34,521 nt of DNA. Origin: an uncultured Bacteroidales bacterium (lineage in GTDB: Bacteria > Bacteroidota > Bacteroidia > Bacteroidales > UBA932). The notes under the pieces were generated by a model that searched no databases, was not told the DNA's origin, and saw only the letters and a list, made by a program, of their open reading frames with translations. A program made the position numbers and the translations under genes. The DNA lies in the NCBI GenBank assembly GCA_947367315.1, contig CANBDX010000025.1, positions 1 through 34,521 on the forward strand. The letters are read 5' to 3'. Shown here piece after piece: positions 1-7,530 of the stretch (the stretch's first letter is position 1; each line of letters starts with the position of its first letter).

Positions 1-47
1 CAGCCCCGGGGCACCCCCGCCTCGTCCAGCTCGGTATGGGGTAAACG

Positions 48-1019
48 GTGGGGACCCCGCCGGGCCCCGTGACTGTGACCCTTGGATTTTCAAAGCACCG
101 TGACCCGCTGGCTGAATACCTCATCGGCAGCGCAAAGGCCGCCATTATCAGGAATGCTCCAGAAGGCACTGTGGTGGAAGTGAAGTCAATAATAAAGAAC
201 GAGGCTGCACCTAAGAAGAAGCCCGGACTCGACCTCGGATTCGAGGAAATCTCTGGAGTAAGGCATATCATAGGCATCGCCTCAGGCAAAGGCGGTGTGG
301 GAAAATCCACCGTTTCGGTCAATCTGGCCGTGGCTCTCGCACGTCTCGGATATAAGGTAGGACTCGCAGATGCGGACGTTTACGGTCCGTCAGTTCCAAA
401 GATGACGGCAACGGAAGGCCTTATGCCTGATGCGTTCCAGGAGGGCGAAAAGGAAGTGATCATGCCTCTGGAGAAATACGGAGTCAAGTGGATGTCCATA
501 GGATATTTCGCAAAGCCTGAGCAGGCCCTCATCTGGAGAGGTCCCATGGCCTGCAACGCCCTCAAGCAGATGATCCTGCAGGTACGCTGGGGCGAACTTG
601 ACTTCCTGCTCATAGACATGCCTCCGGGAACAGGAGACATCCACATCAGCCTCGTGCACGACATCCCTATGGAAGGTGCGGTCATTGTAAGCACACCTCA
701 GGACGTGGCCCTTGCAGACGTGGAAAAGGGTGTGAACATGTTCCGCAACGAAAGCGTGAACAAGCCGATCATCGGACTTGTGGAGAATATGGCATGGTTC
801 ACCCCTGCCGAACATCCGGATGAGAAATATTACATCTTCGGCCAGGGCGGCGGCATCCGCATGGCAGAGAAATACGGAATTCCGCTCCTCGGACAGATTC
901 CGATCGTCCAGAGCATCCGCGAAGGAGGAGATAGCGGCGAACCTGCAGCCCTCTCGTCACGTCCCGACGGCCTTGCCTTCGTGGGTCTTGCCGAGAAAGT
1001 TGCATCAAATACGCTTTAA
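48..1019 (+). CDS. mrp: Mrp/ApbC (NBP35-family) Fe-S cluster carrier ATPase, 5' end missing or damaged
   Basis: This is a P-loop ATPase of the Mrp/ApbC family, which in other bacteria carries and delivers Fe-S clusters in the cytoplasm. Visible motifs are the deviant Walker A SGKGGVGKST, the switch/Walker B segment LLIDMPPGTGD and GLVENMAWF. The N-terminus holds only the second half of a MIP18/DUF59 domain (VTVTLGF onward), so the usual ~35-40 first residues are absent. The frame is open upstream from position 3 to 41 and encodes PGHPRLVQLGMG, which resembles the normal PGTG...LV..GMV motif, but a TAA at 42-44 interrupts it. The GTG at 48 is therefore probably not a natural start. The CPxC cluster-bridging motif after ENM is absent, and the sequence TPAEHPDEKYYIFG stands there; from memory this is usual for Bacteroidetes homologues. 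mutS follows 30 bases downstream, suggesting co-transcription. Confidence 0.88.
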   Translation: MGTPPGPVTVTLGFSKHRDPLAEYLIGSAKAAIIRNAPEGTVVEVKSIIKNEAAPKKKPGLDLGFEEISGVRHIIGIASGKGGVGKSTVSVNLAVALARLGYKVGLADADVYGPSVPKMTATEGLMPDAFQEGEKEVIMPLEKYGVKWMSIGYFAKPEQALIWRGPMACNALKQMILQVRWGELDFLLIDMPPGTGDIHISLVHDIPMEGAVIVSTPQDVALADVEKGVNMFRNESVNKPIIGLVENMAWFTPAEHPDEKYYIFGQGGGIRMAEKYGIPLLGQIPIVQSIREGGDSGEPAALSSRPDGLAFVGLAEKVASNTL

Positions 1020-1049
1020 TTATAAATCGTAACAGTATCCTACAGATAT

Positions 1050-3671
1050 ATGGCAGAAAGGAAACCGACCGAGACACCTATGATGAAGCAGTTCTTTGCC
1101 GTAAAGGCGGAACACCCTGAGGCTGTGCTGCTTTTCAGGTGCGGCGATTTTTACGAAACATACGGGGACGACGCCCTCACGGCCAGCAAGGTGCTCGGAA
1201 TCGTGCTCACAAAGCGTTCCAGCGCCACTCCCGGCTCCATTCCCATGGCCGGATTCCCCCACCATTCCCTTGAAACATATCTGCCGCGCCTTGTGCGTGC
1301 CGGATATAAGGTGGCGGTGTGCGACCAGCTCGAGGACCCGAAACTGACCAAGAAGATAGTTAAGAGAGGCATCACTGAACTCGTGACGCCGGGTGTGGCT
1401 TTCAACGAGCAGCTTCTGGAACAGAAGGAGCATAATTACATTGCCGGACTTACGTTCCATAAGGACAAGTGCGGAGCTGCCTTTCTGGACGTGTCCACAG
1501 GTACATTCCAGGTGGCGGAAGGATCCCTTGATTATGTGGGAACGCTTCTGAGCTCATTCGCACCTAAGGAACTCCTTGTGGCCAGAGGATATGAAAAAGG
1601 CGTAAAGGAAAGATACGGAGACCATTATTATATATCGACCCTCGAGGAATGGGCATTTGTGTATGACAATGCCATGGAAAAGCTCAAGAGGCAGCTCCGT
1701 GTGGATTCGCTCAAAGGATTCGCCATAGATTCGTTCCCTCTCGGAATCACATCTGCCGGCGCCCTTCTGATATATCTGGAGCAGACCCAGCATACCGGAC
1801 TCACCAACATATGTTCGATCTCGCGCATAGACGAGGGATCGTTTGTATGGATGGACCGTTTCACTTTCCGCAACCTCGAAATATTCTCATCCACAGCAGG
1901 AAAGGAGGGCACTTCACTCGTAGAGGTAATAGACAGGTGCTCGTCGCCTATGGGAGCCCGACTTCTCAGGACATGGCTCTCGATGCCTGTGATGGATCTC
2001 GCGGAACTGGAGGACAGATATTCTGTCGTGCAGCATTTCGTGGATAACAGGGATGACCTGGTGCGCCTGCAGGAACTCATCGGCGACATCGGAGACCTGG
2101 AAAGAATCATATCGCGCGCCGCTGCCGGCAAGATTATGCCAAGAGAGGTGATGCAGCTGCGCAGAGGACTTAGCCGCACCGAACCAATAATGGAAATCTG
2201 TTCCGGAAAGGGCGTACAGGCCCTTGACGACATGCTTTCGCGCATGGGAGACTGCGCTTCCCTGCTGGACTACCTCGGAAAAACCATGCATCCGGAGACG
2301 GCTTCGCAGCTCGGAAAGGGAGATGTGATAGCTTCCGGAGTGAATGAGGAACTGGACGAACTCAGGAAGATAGCACGCCATGGAAAGGATTATCTGCTGG
2401 AAGTGCAGCAGCGCGAGATAGAGCGCACGGGTATTTCTTCCCTCAAGATAGGCTTTAACAATGTGTTCGGATATTATCTCGAGGTGCGCAATGCCTATAA
2501 GGACGTGGTGCCGCAGGAATGGATAAGAAAGCAGACTCTTGTGAATGCAGAGCGTTATATCACGGAGGAGCTCAAGGAGTACGAACAGAAGATCCTCGGG
2601 GCAGAAGAAAGAATATACGTTCTCGAATCACAGATATATGCCGCTCTGGTGGCAAGAATACAGTCTGAAATATCAGTAATTCAGAAGAACTGCCGCATAC
2701 TTGCGCGTCTGGATGTGCTTTCAGGCTTCGCAGACCTCGCAGTGACAAACAGATACTGCCGCCCTCAGATCGACGACAGCAAGATTATCGATATAAAGCA
2801 GGGACGTCATCCGGTCATCGAGACCATGATGTCTGCCGGAGAGGAATTCGTACCGAACGACATCTATCTCGACAACGGCAAGCAGCAGGTAATCATCCTT
2901 ACGGGTCCGAACATGGCGGGTAAATCAGCACTTCTCCGCCAGACCGCACTCATCGTGCTGATGGCTCAGATAGGCTGCTATGTGCCTGCGGAATCCGCCA
3001 CTATAGGATACTGCGACAAGATATTCACCCGTGTGGGAGCATCGGACAACATCTCCCGGGGAGAATCCACATTCATGGTGGAGATGCTCGAGACTTCGAT
3101 GATTCTCCACAACATATCTTCGCGATCGCTTGTGCTGCTGGACGAAATCGGACGAGGAACATCCACATACGACGGAATGTCCATTGCAAGAGCTATTGTG
3201 GAGTATATCCATGAGTACGGAGACGGCGCAAAGACCCTCTTCGCCACCCATTACCACGAACTCAACGATCTGGAAAACATCTATCCGAGAGTGCGGAACT
3301 TCCATATCGCCGTGAAGGAGATAGGCAAGAACGTCATCTTCCTGCGCAAGCTGAAGGAAGGCGGAGTGGCCCACAGCTTCGGTCTTCATGTGGCAAGGAT
3401 GGCCGGAATGCCCAAGCAGGTGCTGGAATCCGCCGAGAAGACACTTGCAGCCTTGGAGGCAGGAGGAAAAAAGAAGCACACCATCAAGCCCCACAACGTA
3501 AAGGAAGGACGCGTCGAAAGCGACGGATCTCTCCAGCTGTCGTTTTTCCAGCTTGAAGACCCGCTGCTGTCTTCTTTAAAAGACGAGCTGGACAAGGCTG
3601 ATCTCAATAATATGACTCCTCTGCAGGCGTTTGACCTTCTGCGCAACATGAAGGAACAGATGGGACTGTAA
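1050..3671 (+). CDS. mutS: DNA mismatch repair protein MutS
   Basis: MutS recognises base mismatches and small loops and recruits MutL. The 873-residue length is normal for bacterial MutS1. The mismatch-reading Phe-x-Glu motif is present as FYETYGDDA (F34-E36). The ABC-type ATPase domain carries Walker A GPNMAGKSALL near residue 620, Walker B LLDEIGRGTSTYDG near 695 and the ATHYHEL switch near 733. The lever/clamp region lies between, and the C-terminal tail ends in PLQAFDLLRNMKEQMGL, typical of Bacteroidetes MutS. The ATG at 1050 gives the expected N-terminus (MMKQFFAVKAEHPEAVLLFRCGDFYE). It lies 30 bases after mrp. The frame is intact and no key residue appears lost. Confidence 0.97.
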   Translation: MAERKPTETPMMKQFFAVKAEHPEAVLLFRCGDFYETYGDDALTASKVLGIVLTKRSSATPGSIPMAGFPHHSLETYLPRLVRAGYKVAVCDQLEDPKLTKKIVKRGITELVTPGVAFNEQLLEQKEHNYIAGLTFHKDKCGAAFLDVSTGTFQVAEGSLDYVGTLLSSFAPKELLVARGYEKGVKERYGDHYYISTLEEWAFVYDNAMEKLKRQLRVDSLKGFAIDSFPLGITSAGALLIYLEQTQHTGLTNICSISRIDEGSFVWMDRFTFRNLEIFSSTAGKEGTSLVEVIDRCSSPMGARLLRTWLSMPVMDLAELEDRYSVVQHFVDNRDDLVRLQELIGDIGDLERIISRAAAGKIMPREVMQLRRGLSRTEPIMEICSGKGVQALDDMLSRMGDCASLLDYLGKTMHPETASQLGKGDVIASGVNEELDELRKIARHGKDYLLEVQQREIERTGISSLKIGFNNVFGYYLEVRNAYKDVVPQEWIRKQTLVNAERYITEELKEYEQKILGAEERIYVLESQIYAALVARIQSEISVIQKNCRILARLDVLSGFADLAVTNRYCRPQIDDSKIIDIKQGRHPVIETMMSAGEEFVPNDIYLDNGKQQVIILTGPNMAGKSALLRQTALIVLMAQIGCYVPAESATIGYCDKIFTRVGASDNISRGESTFMVEMLETSMILHNISSRSLVLLDEIGRGTSTYDGMSIARAIVEYIHEYGDGAKTLFATHYHELNDLENIYPRVRNFHIAVKEIGKNVIFLRKLKEGGVAHSFGLHVARMAGMPKQVLESAEKTLAALEAGGKKKHTIKPHNVKEGRVESDGSLQLSFFQLEDPLLSSLKDELDKADLNNMTPLQAFDLLRNMKEQMGL

Positions 3672-3703
3672 GTATTGATAATAATGATATTGCATTTATT
3701 GAT

Positions 3704-3746
3704 TTACAATTTGTGTAATTACATAATTTGTATTACATTTGTGTAA
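3704..3746 (+). promoter_or_regulatory. Promoter of the AAA ATPase gene, with three overlapping TACA-N5-TGTA palindromes
   Basis: A Bacteroidetes-type promoter is visible: -33 TTTG at 3710-3713, a 20-base spacer and -7 TACATTTG at 3734-3741, about 24 bases before the ATG at 3765. This matches the TTTG-N19-21-TAnnTTTG consensus. Overlaid on it are three dyads: TTACA-N5-TGTAA (3704-3718), TACA-N5-TGTA (3720-3732) and TTACA-N4-TGTAA (3733-3746). They cover both boxes and the spacer, so an operator for a dimeric repressor is possible. That is inference, because the region is AT-rich. Confidence 0.55.
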
Positions 3747-3764
3747 ACATTATATGCAATATCA

Positions 3765-4898
3765 ATGGAGACCCCTTTTATATTTGGAAACATTGCTGAA
3801 AATCAGTATTTTATAGGATATAAGGACGAGACCGAAGCTCTGGCCTCGTCCTTTATTGCGTCAAAGAACACAGTACTTACGATTCCTCGGAAATGCGGCA
3901 AGAGTTCACTATTGGAAAAAGCATCCCGTCAAGCGCTGGAATCCTGCGCGGAGCTGCGTATATGCTGGATTTCACTCACGAATGTGCGTGACGAGCATCT
4001 TTTCTTCACGCTCCTGGCCCAACAGACGGTAAAAGTCCTTTCATCTTCATGGGAAGAGGCAGCAGCCTTGGTAAAGGAATATTTCGCAGGAATTGACGTA
4101 CGCATGTCCATGGATACGGGACGGCTTTCCGATATGAAGCTGACCTTCGACAGACGGGATACGGCCTCGTCACGTGAGATATTCTGGAAGATGCCCGGAA
4201 TACTGGCCGGACAGAAGGGCGTCAGACTGGCTGTTGTGGCCGATGATTTCAATAATATAATCAATTTCAAGGACCATCAGGCATTCCTCGATGAAATGTT
4301 TGGAGAATGGAAGGAAGGGAAAGGCGTTTCATACTGCCTGGCAGGCAGCCACCGTACCCTTATGCTCGAGTGGTTTTCAACAAAGGCGGCAGCCGAGGCC
4401 GGATTCGGCAATGTGCTTTCACCGGGGAACATTGACGAGGCAGCCCTTATAGAGTTCATCATGAAGGAATTCTCCCGCACGTCGAAATACATAGATGAAG
4501 AATCCGCACGATTGTTGGTCAGACTCTCGGGGTCACACCCCTATTACCTGCAGCAGATTTCACAGATTGCATGGCTAAGAACATATGTAGTATGCACATG
4601 CGACATAATCAAGGAAGCTTATGAAGCGCTTCTTGACCAGCTGGATATGGTTTTCAGTGCCTTGACGAACACATTGACAGACCAGCAGATCAGCTATGTG
4701 AAGGCTATCGTCTCAGGAGAGAAAACAATAAGCACCGCCGATGTGCTTCACCGCTACGGCATTTCTTCCGCCACATCGGCTTCGCGCTCGAAGACAGCCC
4801 TGCTGCAGCGCGATATGATAGATATCAGGGATGGGGCCGCTATGATTCAGGACCCTATTTATGCTTCATGGTTAAGGAACCGTTATTTTCTGATATAG
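3765..4898 (+). CDS. AAA family ATPase (ATPase_2-like), divergent copy
   Basis: This 377-residue protein resembles the P-loop ATPases of the ATPase_2 type that are common in Bacteroidetes and whose cellular role is mostly unknown. The N-terminus TPFIFGNIAENQYFIG precedes a Walker A of the form TIPRKCGKSSLL (residues about 39-50), where relatives usually have PRRxGK[TS]SL. The Walker B region reads LAVVADDFNNI, so the usual DE(F) acidic pair is Asp-Asp. A sensor-like YCLAGSHRT follows, then HPYYLQQISQIAW and a C-terminal winged-helix-like part ending DPIYASWLRNRYF. It is a lone gene with its own promoter, between mutS and tnaA. ATP hydrolysis may be reduced by the Glu-to-Asp change, but this is inference. 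Confidence 0.8.
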   Translation: METPFIFGNIAENQYFIGYKDETEALASSFIASKNTVLTIPRKCGKSSLLEKASRQALESCAELRICWISLTNVRDEHLFFTLLAQQTVKVLSSSWEEAAALVKEYFAGIDVRMSMDTGRLSDMKLTFDRRDTASSREIFWKMPGILAGQKGVRLAVVADDFNNIINFKDHQAFLDEMFGEWKEGKGVSYCLAGSHRTLMLEWFSTKAAAEAGFGNVLSPGNIDEAALIEFIMKEFSRTSKYIDEESARLLVRLSGSHPYYLQQISQIAWLRTYVVCTCDIIKEAYEALLDQLDMVFSALTNTLTDQQISYVKAIVSGEKTISTADVLHRYGISSATSASRSKTALLQRDMIDIRDGAAMIQDPIYASWLRNRYFLI

Positions 4899-4909
4899 AG
4901 TCCCATATC

Positions 4910-4942
4910 TTTGCTCTTGTCAATTAAAATTCGTTATTTTGC
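4910..4942 (+). promoter_or_regulatory. Probable tnaA promoter
   Basis: TTTG at 4910-4913 is followed after 21 bases by TATTTTGC at 4935-4942, one base short of the ideal TAnnTTTG box. The start codon of tnaA lies ~48 bases downstream. No TnaC-like Trp-containing leader peptide is visible in the short leader, so the attenuation known from E. coli tna does not appear to operate here. Confidence 0.4.
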
Positions 4943-4989
4943 ATAGATTTACACAACCATTGGAATTAACACTAAAACTATAAGATATC

Positions 4990-6363
4990 ATGGAATTACC
5001 TTTTGCAGAATCTTGGAAGATCAAGATGGTTGAGCCTCTCCGCATGAGTACACGCGAAGAGCGCGAACAGTGGATCAAGGAAGCTGATTACAACCTTTTC
5101 CAGCTTAAGTCAGACCAGGTTTACATCGATTGTCTCACAGACTCCGGTACAGGCGCGATGAGCGACCGTCAGTGGGCTGCAATGATGATGGGAGACGAGA
5201 GCTATGCAGGCTCGGCATCATTCTTCCAACTCAAGGATACTATCACAAGAATCACAGGCTTCGAATACGTCATCCCTACTCACCAGGGACGTGCAGCAGA
5301 GAATGTACTTTTCAGCCACCTTGTGAAGGCTGGCGCGATAGTACCTGGCAACTCTCACTTTGACACCACCAAGGGTCATATCGAGAGCCGTAAGGCATTC
5401 GCAGTGGACTGCACCGTGGATGAAGCTAAAGACACTCAGCTCGAGGTACCTTTCAAGGGTAATGTAGACCCTAAGAAGCTCGAGAAAGTGCTCGCGGAGA
5501 ACGCAGACCTTGTTCCTTTCATTATCGTAACAGTCACCAACAACACTGCCGGAGGCCAACCTGTATCAATGCAGAACCTCCGCGAAGTACGTGCAATCGC
5601 CGACAAGTACGGCAAGCGCGTGATTTTCGACTCCGCACGTTTCGTTGAGAATGCATACTTCATCCGCACACGTGAGGAAGGATACGGAGACAAGACAATC
5701 AAGGAAATCTGCAAGGAGATGTTCTCTTATGCAGACGGTATGACAATGTCATCGAAGAAGGACGGTCTCGTGAACATGGGAGGTTTCATCGCTACACGTC
5801 ATGAGGACTGGTACGAGGGAGCCAAGAAGTTCTGCATTCCTTTCGAAGGATTCCTCACTTACGGCGGTATGAACGGCCGTGATATGGCAGCCCTTGCTGT
5901 GGGTCTTGACGAGAACACTGAACTCGAGACCATCGAGACACGTATCCGTCAGGTACAGTACCTTGCAGCAAAGCTCGACGAGTATGGTATTCCTTACCAG
6001 CGTCCTGTCGGTGGACACGCTATCTTCGTTGATGCTGACCGCGTTCTTGATCAGATTCCAAAGGAGGAGTTCCCTGCACAGACACTCGCAATCGAGCTTT
6101 ATATCGAAGCTGGTGTACGTGGATGTGAGATCGGATATATCCTTGCAGACCGCGATCCTGTAACTCGCGAGAACCGTTTCGGCGGACTTGACCTCCTTCG
6201 TCTCTGCATCGCACGCCGCGTTTATACAAACAATCACATGGACGTGATTGCAGCGGCTCTCAAGAACGTATATGACCGACGCAACGAGATTACACGTGGT
6301 GTGAAGATCGTATGGGAGACAGAACTCATGCGTCACTTCACGGTGAAACTGGAGCGTCTCTAA
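4990..6363 (+). CDS. tnaA: Tryptophanase (tryptophan indole-lyase)
   Basis: This PLP enzyme cleaves L-tryptophan to indole, pyruvate and ammonia in the cytoplasm. The 457-residue length and the family blocks YIDCLTDSGTGAMSDRQWA and PTHQGRAAENVLF are present. The PLP lysine lies in MTMSSKKDGLVNMGGF (K257 by comparison with E. coli TnaA). The close relative tyrosine phenol-lyase has an arginine in VRSMERG that binds the phenol; here the segment is VRGCEIGYILADRDP, as in tryptophanases, so Trp is the favoured substrate. The C-terminus ELMRHFTVKLERL also fits. It is monocistronic, with a promoter upstream and a strong terminator 23 bases after the stop. No linked tryptophan permease gene (tnaB type) is adjacent. 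Confidence 0.93.
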   Translation: MELPFAESWKIKMVEPLRMSTREEREQWIKEADYNLFQLKSDQVYIDCLTDSGTGAMSDRQWAAMMMGDESYAGSASFFQLKDTITRITGFEYVIPTHQGRAAENVLFSHLVKAGAIVPGNSHFDTTKGHIESRKAFAVDCTVDEAKDTQLEVPFKGNVDPKKLEKVLAENADLVPFIIVTVTNNTAGGQPVSMQNLREVRAIADKYGKRVIFDSARFVENAYFIRTREEGYGDKTIKEICKEMFSYADGMTMSSKKDGLVNMGGFIATRHEDWYEGAKKFCIPFEGFLTYGGMNGRDMAALAVGLDENTELETIETRIRQVQYLAAKLDEYGIPYQRPVGGHAIFVDADRVLDQIPKEEFPAQTLAIELYIEAGVRGCEIGYILADRDPVTRENRFGGLDLLRLCIARRVYTNNHMDVIAAALKNVYDRRNEITRGVKIVWETELMRHFTVKLERL

Positions 6364-6385
6364 TAAATTACTGCTCAAGAATATC

Positions 6386-6414
6386 GGCCGGGAAAAATTA
6401 TCCCGGCCTTTTTT
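6386..6414 (+). terminator. Rho-independent terminator of tnaA
   Basis: GGCCGGGA (6386-6393) pairs perfectly with TCCCGGCC (6401-6408) around a 7-base A/T loop, and six T residues follow directly. This is a canonical intrinsic terminator. Confidence 0.92.
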
Positions 6415-6421
6415 AAATTTG
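6414..6421 (+). promoter_or_regulatory. Possible -7 box for the exported mutarotase gene
   Basis: TAAATTTG matches the TAnnTTTG consensus and would start a ~30-base leader before the ATG at 6457. It begins in the T tract of the tnaA terminator. No clear -33 TTTG is present 19-21 bases upstream. Confidence 0.35.
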
Positions 6422-6456
6422 TTGAACAGGATTGTTATTACCGATTATTTGAGATT

Positions 6457-7503
6457 ATGAAGAGATGTCTCATACTTATATGCATGTGTCTGGCTGCCTT
6501 ATCATGCGATAGAGCGCACGATTGCACGCTTTCCGGACTTTGTGCAGGTGATTTCCGTGCCGAGGTGGACGGCAAGACCACGTCGTTTTATACGCTGACC
6601 AATTCCAATGGTATGGAAGTATGCGTAACGGACTATGGTGCAAGAATCCTTTCGATCATGGTGCCGGACAGAAGGGGTAGGATGACCAACGTCGTTGTGG
6701 GGTTCGACAATATCGCCGACTACCTTGCCAAGCCTGTAAGCCACGGTGCTGTCATAGGCCGTTATGCCAACCGTATTGCCTATGCTTCCTTTGTTCTCGA
6801 TGGTCAGAGATACGACCTGGACAGGAACAGCGGACAGAACTGCATCCATGGCGGGACTAAAAGCTGGAAAGTGCAGATGTTCTCCGCCCGTCAGCCGGAT
6901 TCTTCAACCCTGGTGCTGACCATAGATTCTCCCGACAGGGAAATGGGGTTCCCTGGAAACGTACATGCGGAAGTGACATATAAAGTCACTGAAGACAATG
7001 CACTGGACATATCATATACAGCCACTACAGACAAGCCGACTGTCCTGAACCTGACCAGCCACTCCTTCTTCAATCTCTCCGGAAAACGCGACTATGAGAT
7101 ATGGGACCACGTATTGTATGTGGATGCCGACAGATATACTCCAGTAAATGAAGGAAAGGTGCCTACCGGCGAGATTCTTCCGGCGCGCGATGGCGGCATC
7201 GATTATACGGTCCCAAGACCTCCAGACAGGGAATTCGATATCAATATGGTGCTGAATCATCCTGGAGACACAAATGTCGTCGCCGCAAGTCTGTATGCCC
7301 CGGACACAGGTATCAGGATGGATGTTTATACCGATCAGCCTGGCATAGTCACTTATGTCAAAAGCACATCCGTATGCCTCGAGACCCAGAATTTTCCAGA
7401 CTCTCCTAACCAGTCGGCATTCCCGTCATCAGTCCTCAGACCAGACGAAACCTACCGCCACCGCTGCATCTACCGCTTCTCCACCGGCAGACTGCAGTTA
7501 TAA
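6457..7503 (+). CDS. galM: Galactose mutarotase (aldose 1-epimerase), predicted lipoprotein
   Basis: Aldose 1-epimerases interconvert the alpha and beta anomers of galactose and other sugars. Family blocks are [34 protein letters not shown], the catalytic-His segment LTSHSFFNLSG and the catalytic-Glu segment CLETQNFPDSPNQSAFPSSVLRP. The N-terminus MKRCLILICMCLAALSC is a signal peptide with a plausible lipobox (Cys17), so this copy is predicted to act in the periplasm or at the outer membrane. That contrasts with the second mutarotase at 14253-15302, which lacks any signal. It stands between the tnaA terminator and a glycosyltransferase gene. True sugar preference cannot be read from the sequence. 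Confidence 0.9.
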   Translation: MKRCLILICMCLAALSCDRAHDCTLSGLCAGDFRAEVDGKTTSFYTLTNSNGMEVCVTDYGARILSIMVPDRRGRMTNVVVGFDNIADYLAKPVSHGAVIGRYANRIAYASFVLDGQRYDLDRNSGQNCIHGGTKSWKVQMFSARQPDSSTLVLTIDSPDREMGFPGNVHAEVTYKVTEDNALDISYTATTDKPTVLNLTSHSFFNLSGKRDYEIWDHVLYVDADRYTPVNEGKVPTGEILPARDGGIDYTVPRPPDREFDINMVLNHPGDTNVVAASLYAPDTGIRMDVYTDQPGIVTYVKSTSVCLETQNFPDSPNQSAFPSSVLRPDETYRHRCIYRFSTGRLQL

Positions 7504-7516
7504 AAATAAAATCTTG

Positions 7517-7524
7517 TATATTTG
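7517..7524 (+). promoter_or_regulatory. -7 promoter box directly before the glycosyltransferase start
   Basis: TATATTTG is a perfect TAnnTTTG box only six bases before the ATG at 7531. If it is used, the transcript would begin within a few bases of the start codon, giving a leaderless or nearly leaderless mRNA. No TTTG is seen at the -33 position, which falls in the end of the mutarotase gene. Confidence 0.4.
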
Positions 7525-7530
7525 CAGGCT

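Noticed and set aside
4943..4989. TnaC-like leader peptide
   Set aside because: The leader is only ~45 bases and holds no short frame with Trp and Pro codons.
4990..6363. Tyrosine phenol-lyase instead of tryptophanase
   Set aside because: The arginine that binds the tyrosine ring (VRSMERG in TPL) is replaced by the tryptophanase-type GCEIG.
5749..6378. 209-codon minus-strand frame opposite tnaA
   Set aside because: It is a mirror frame of a highly biased gene; the composition is odd and no motif is seen.
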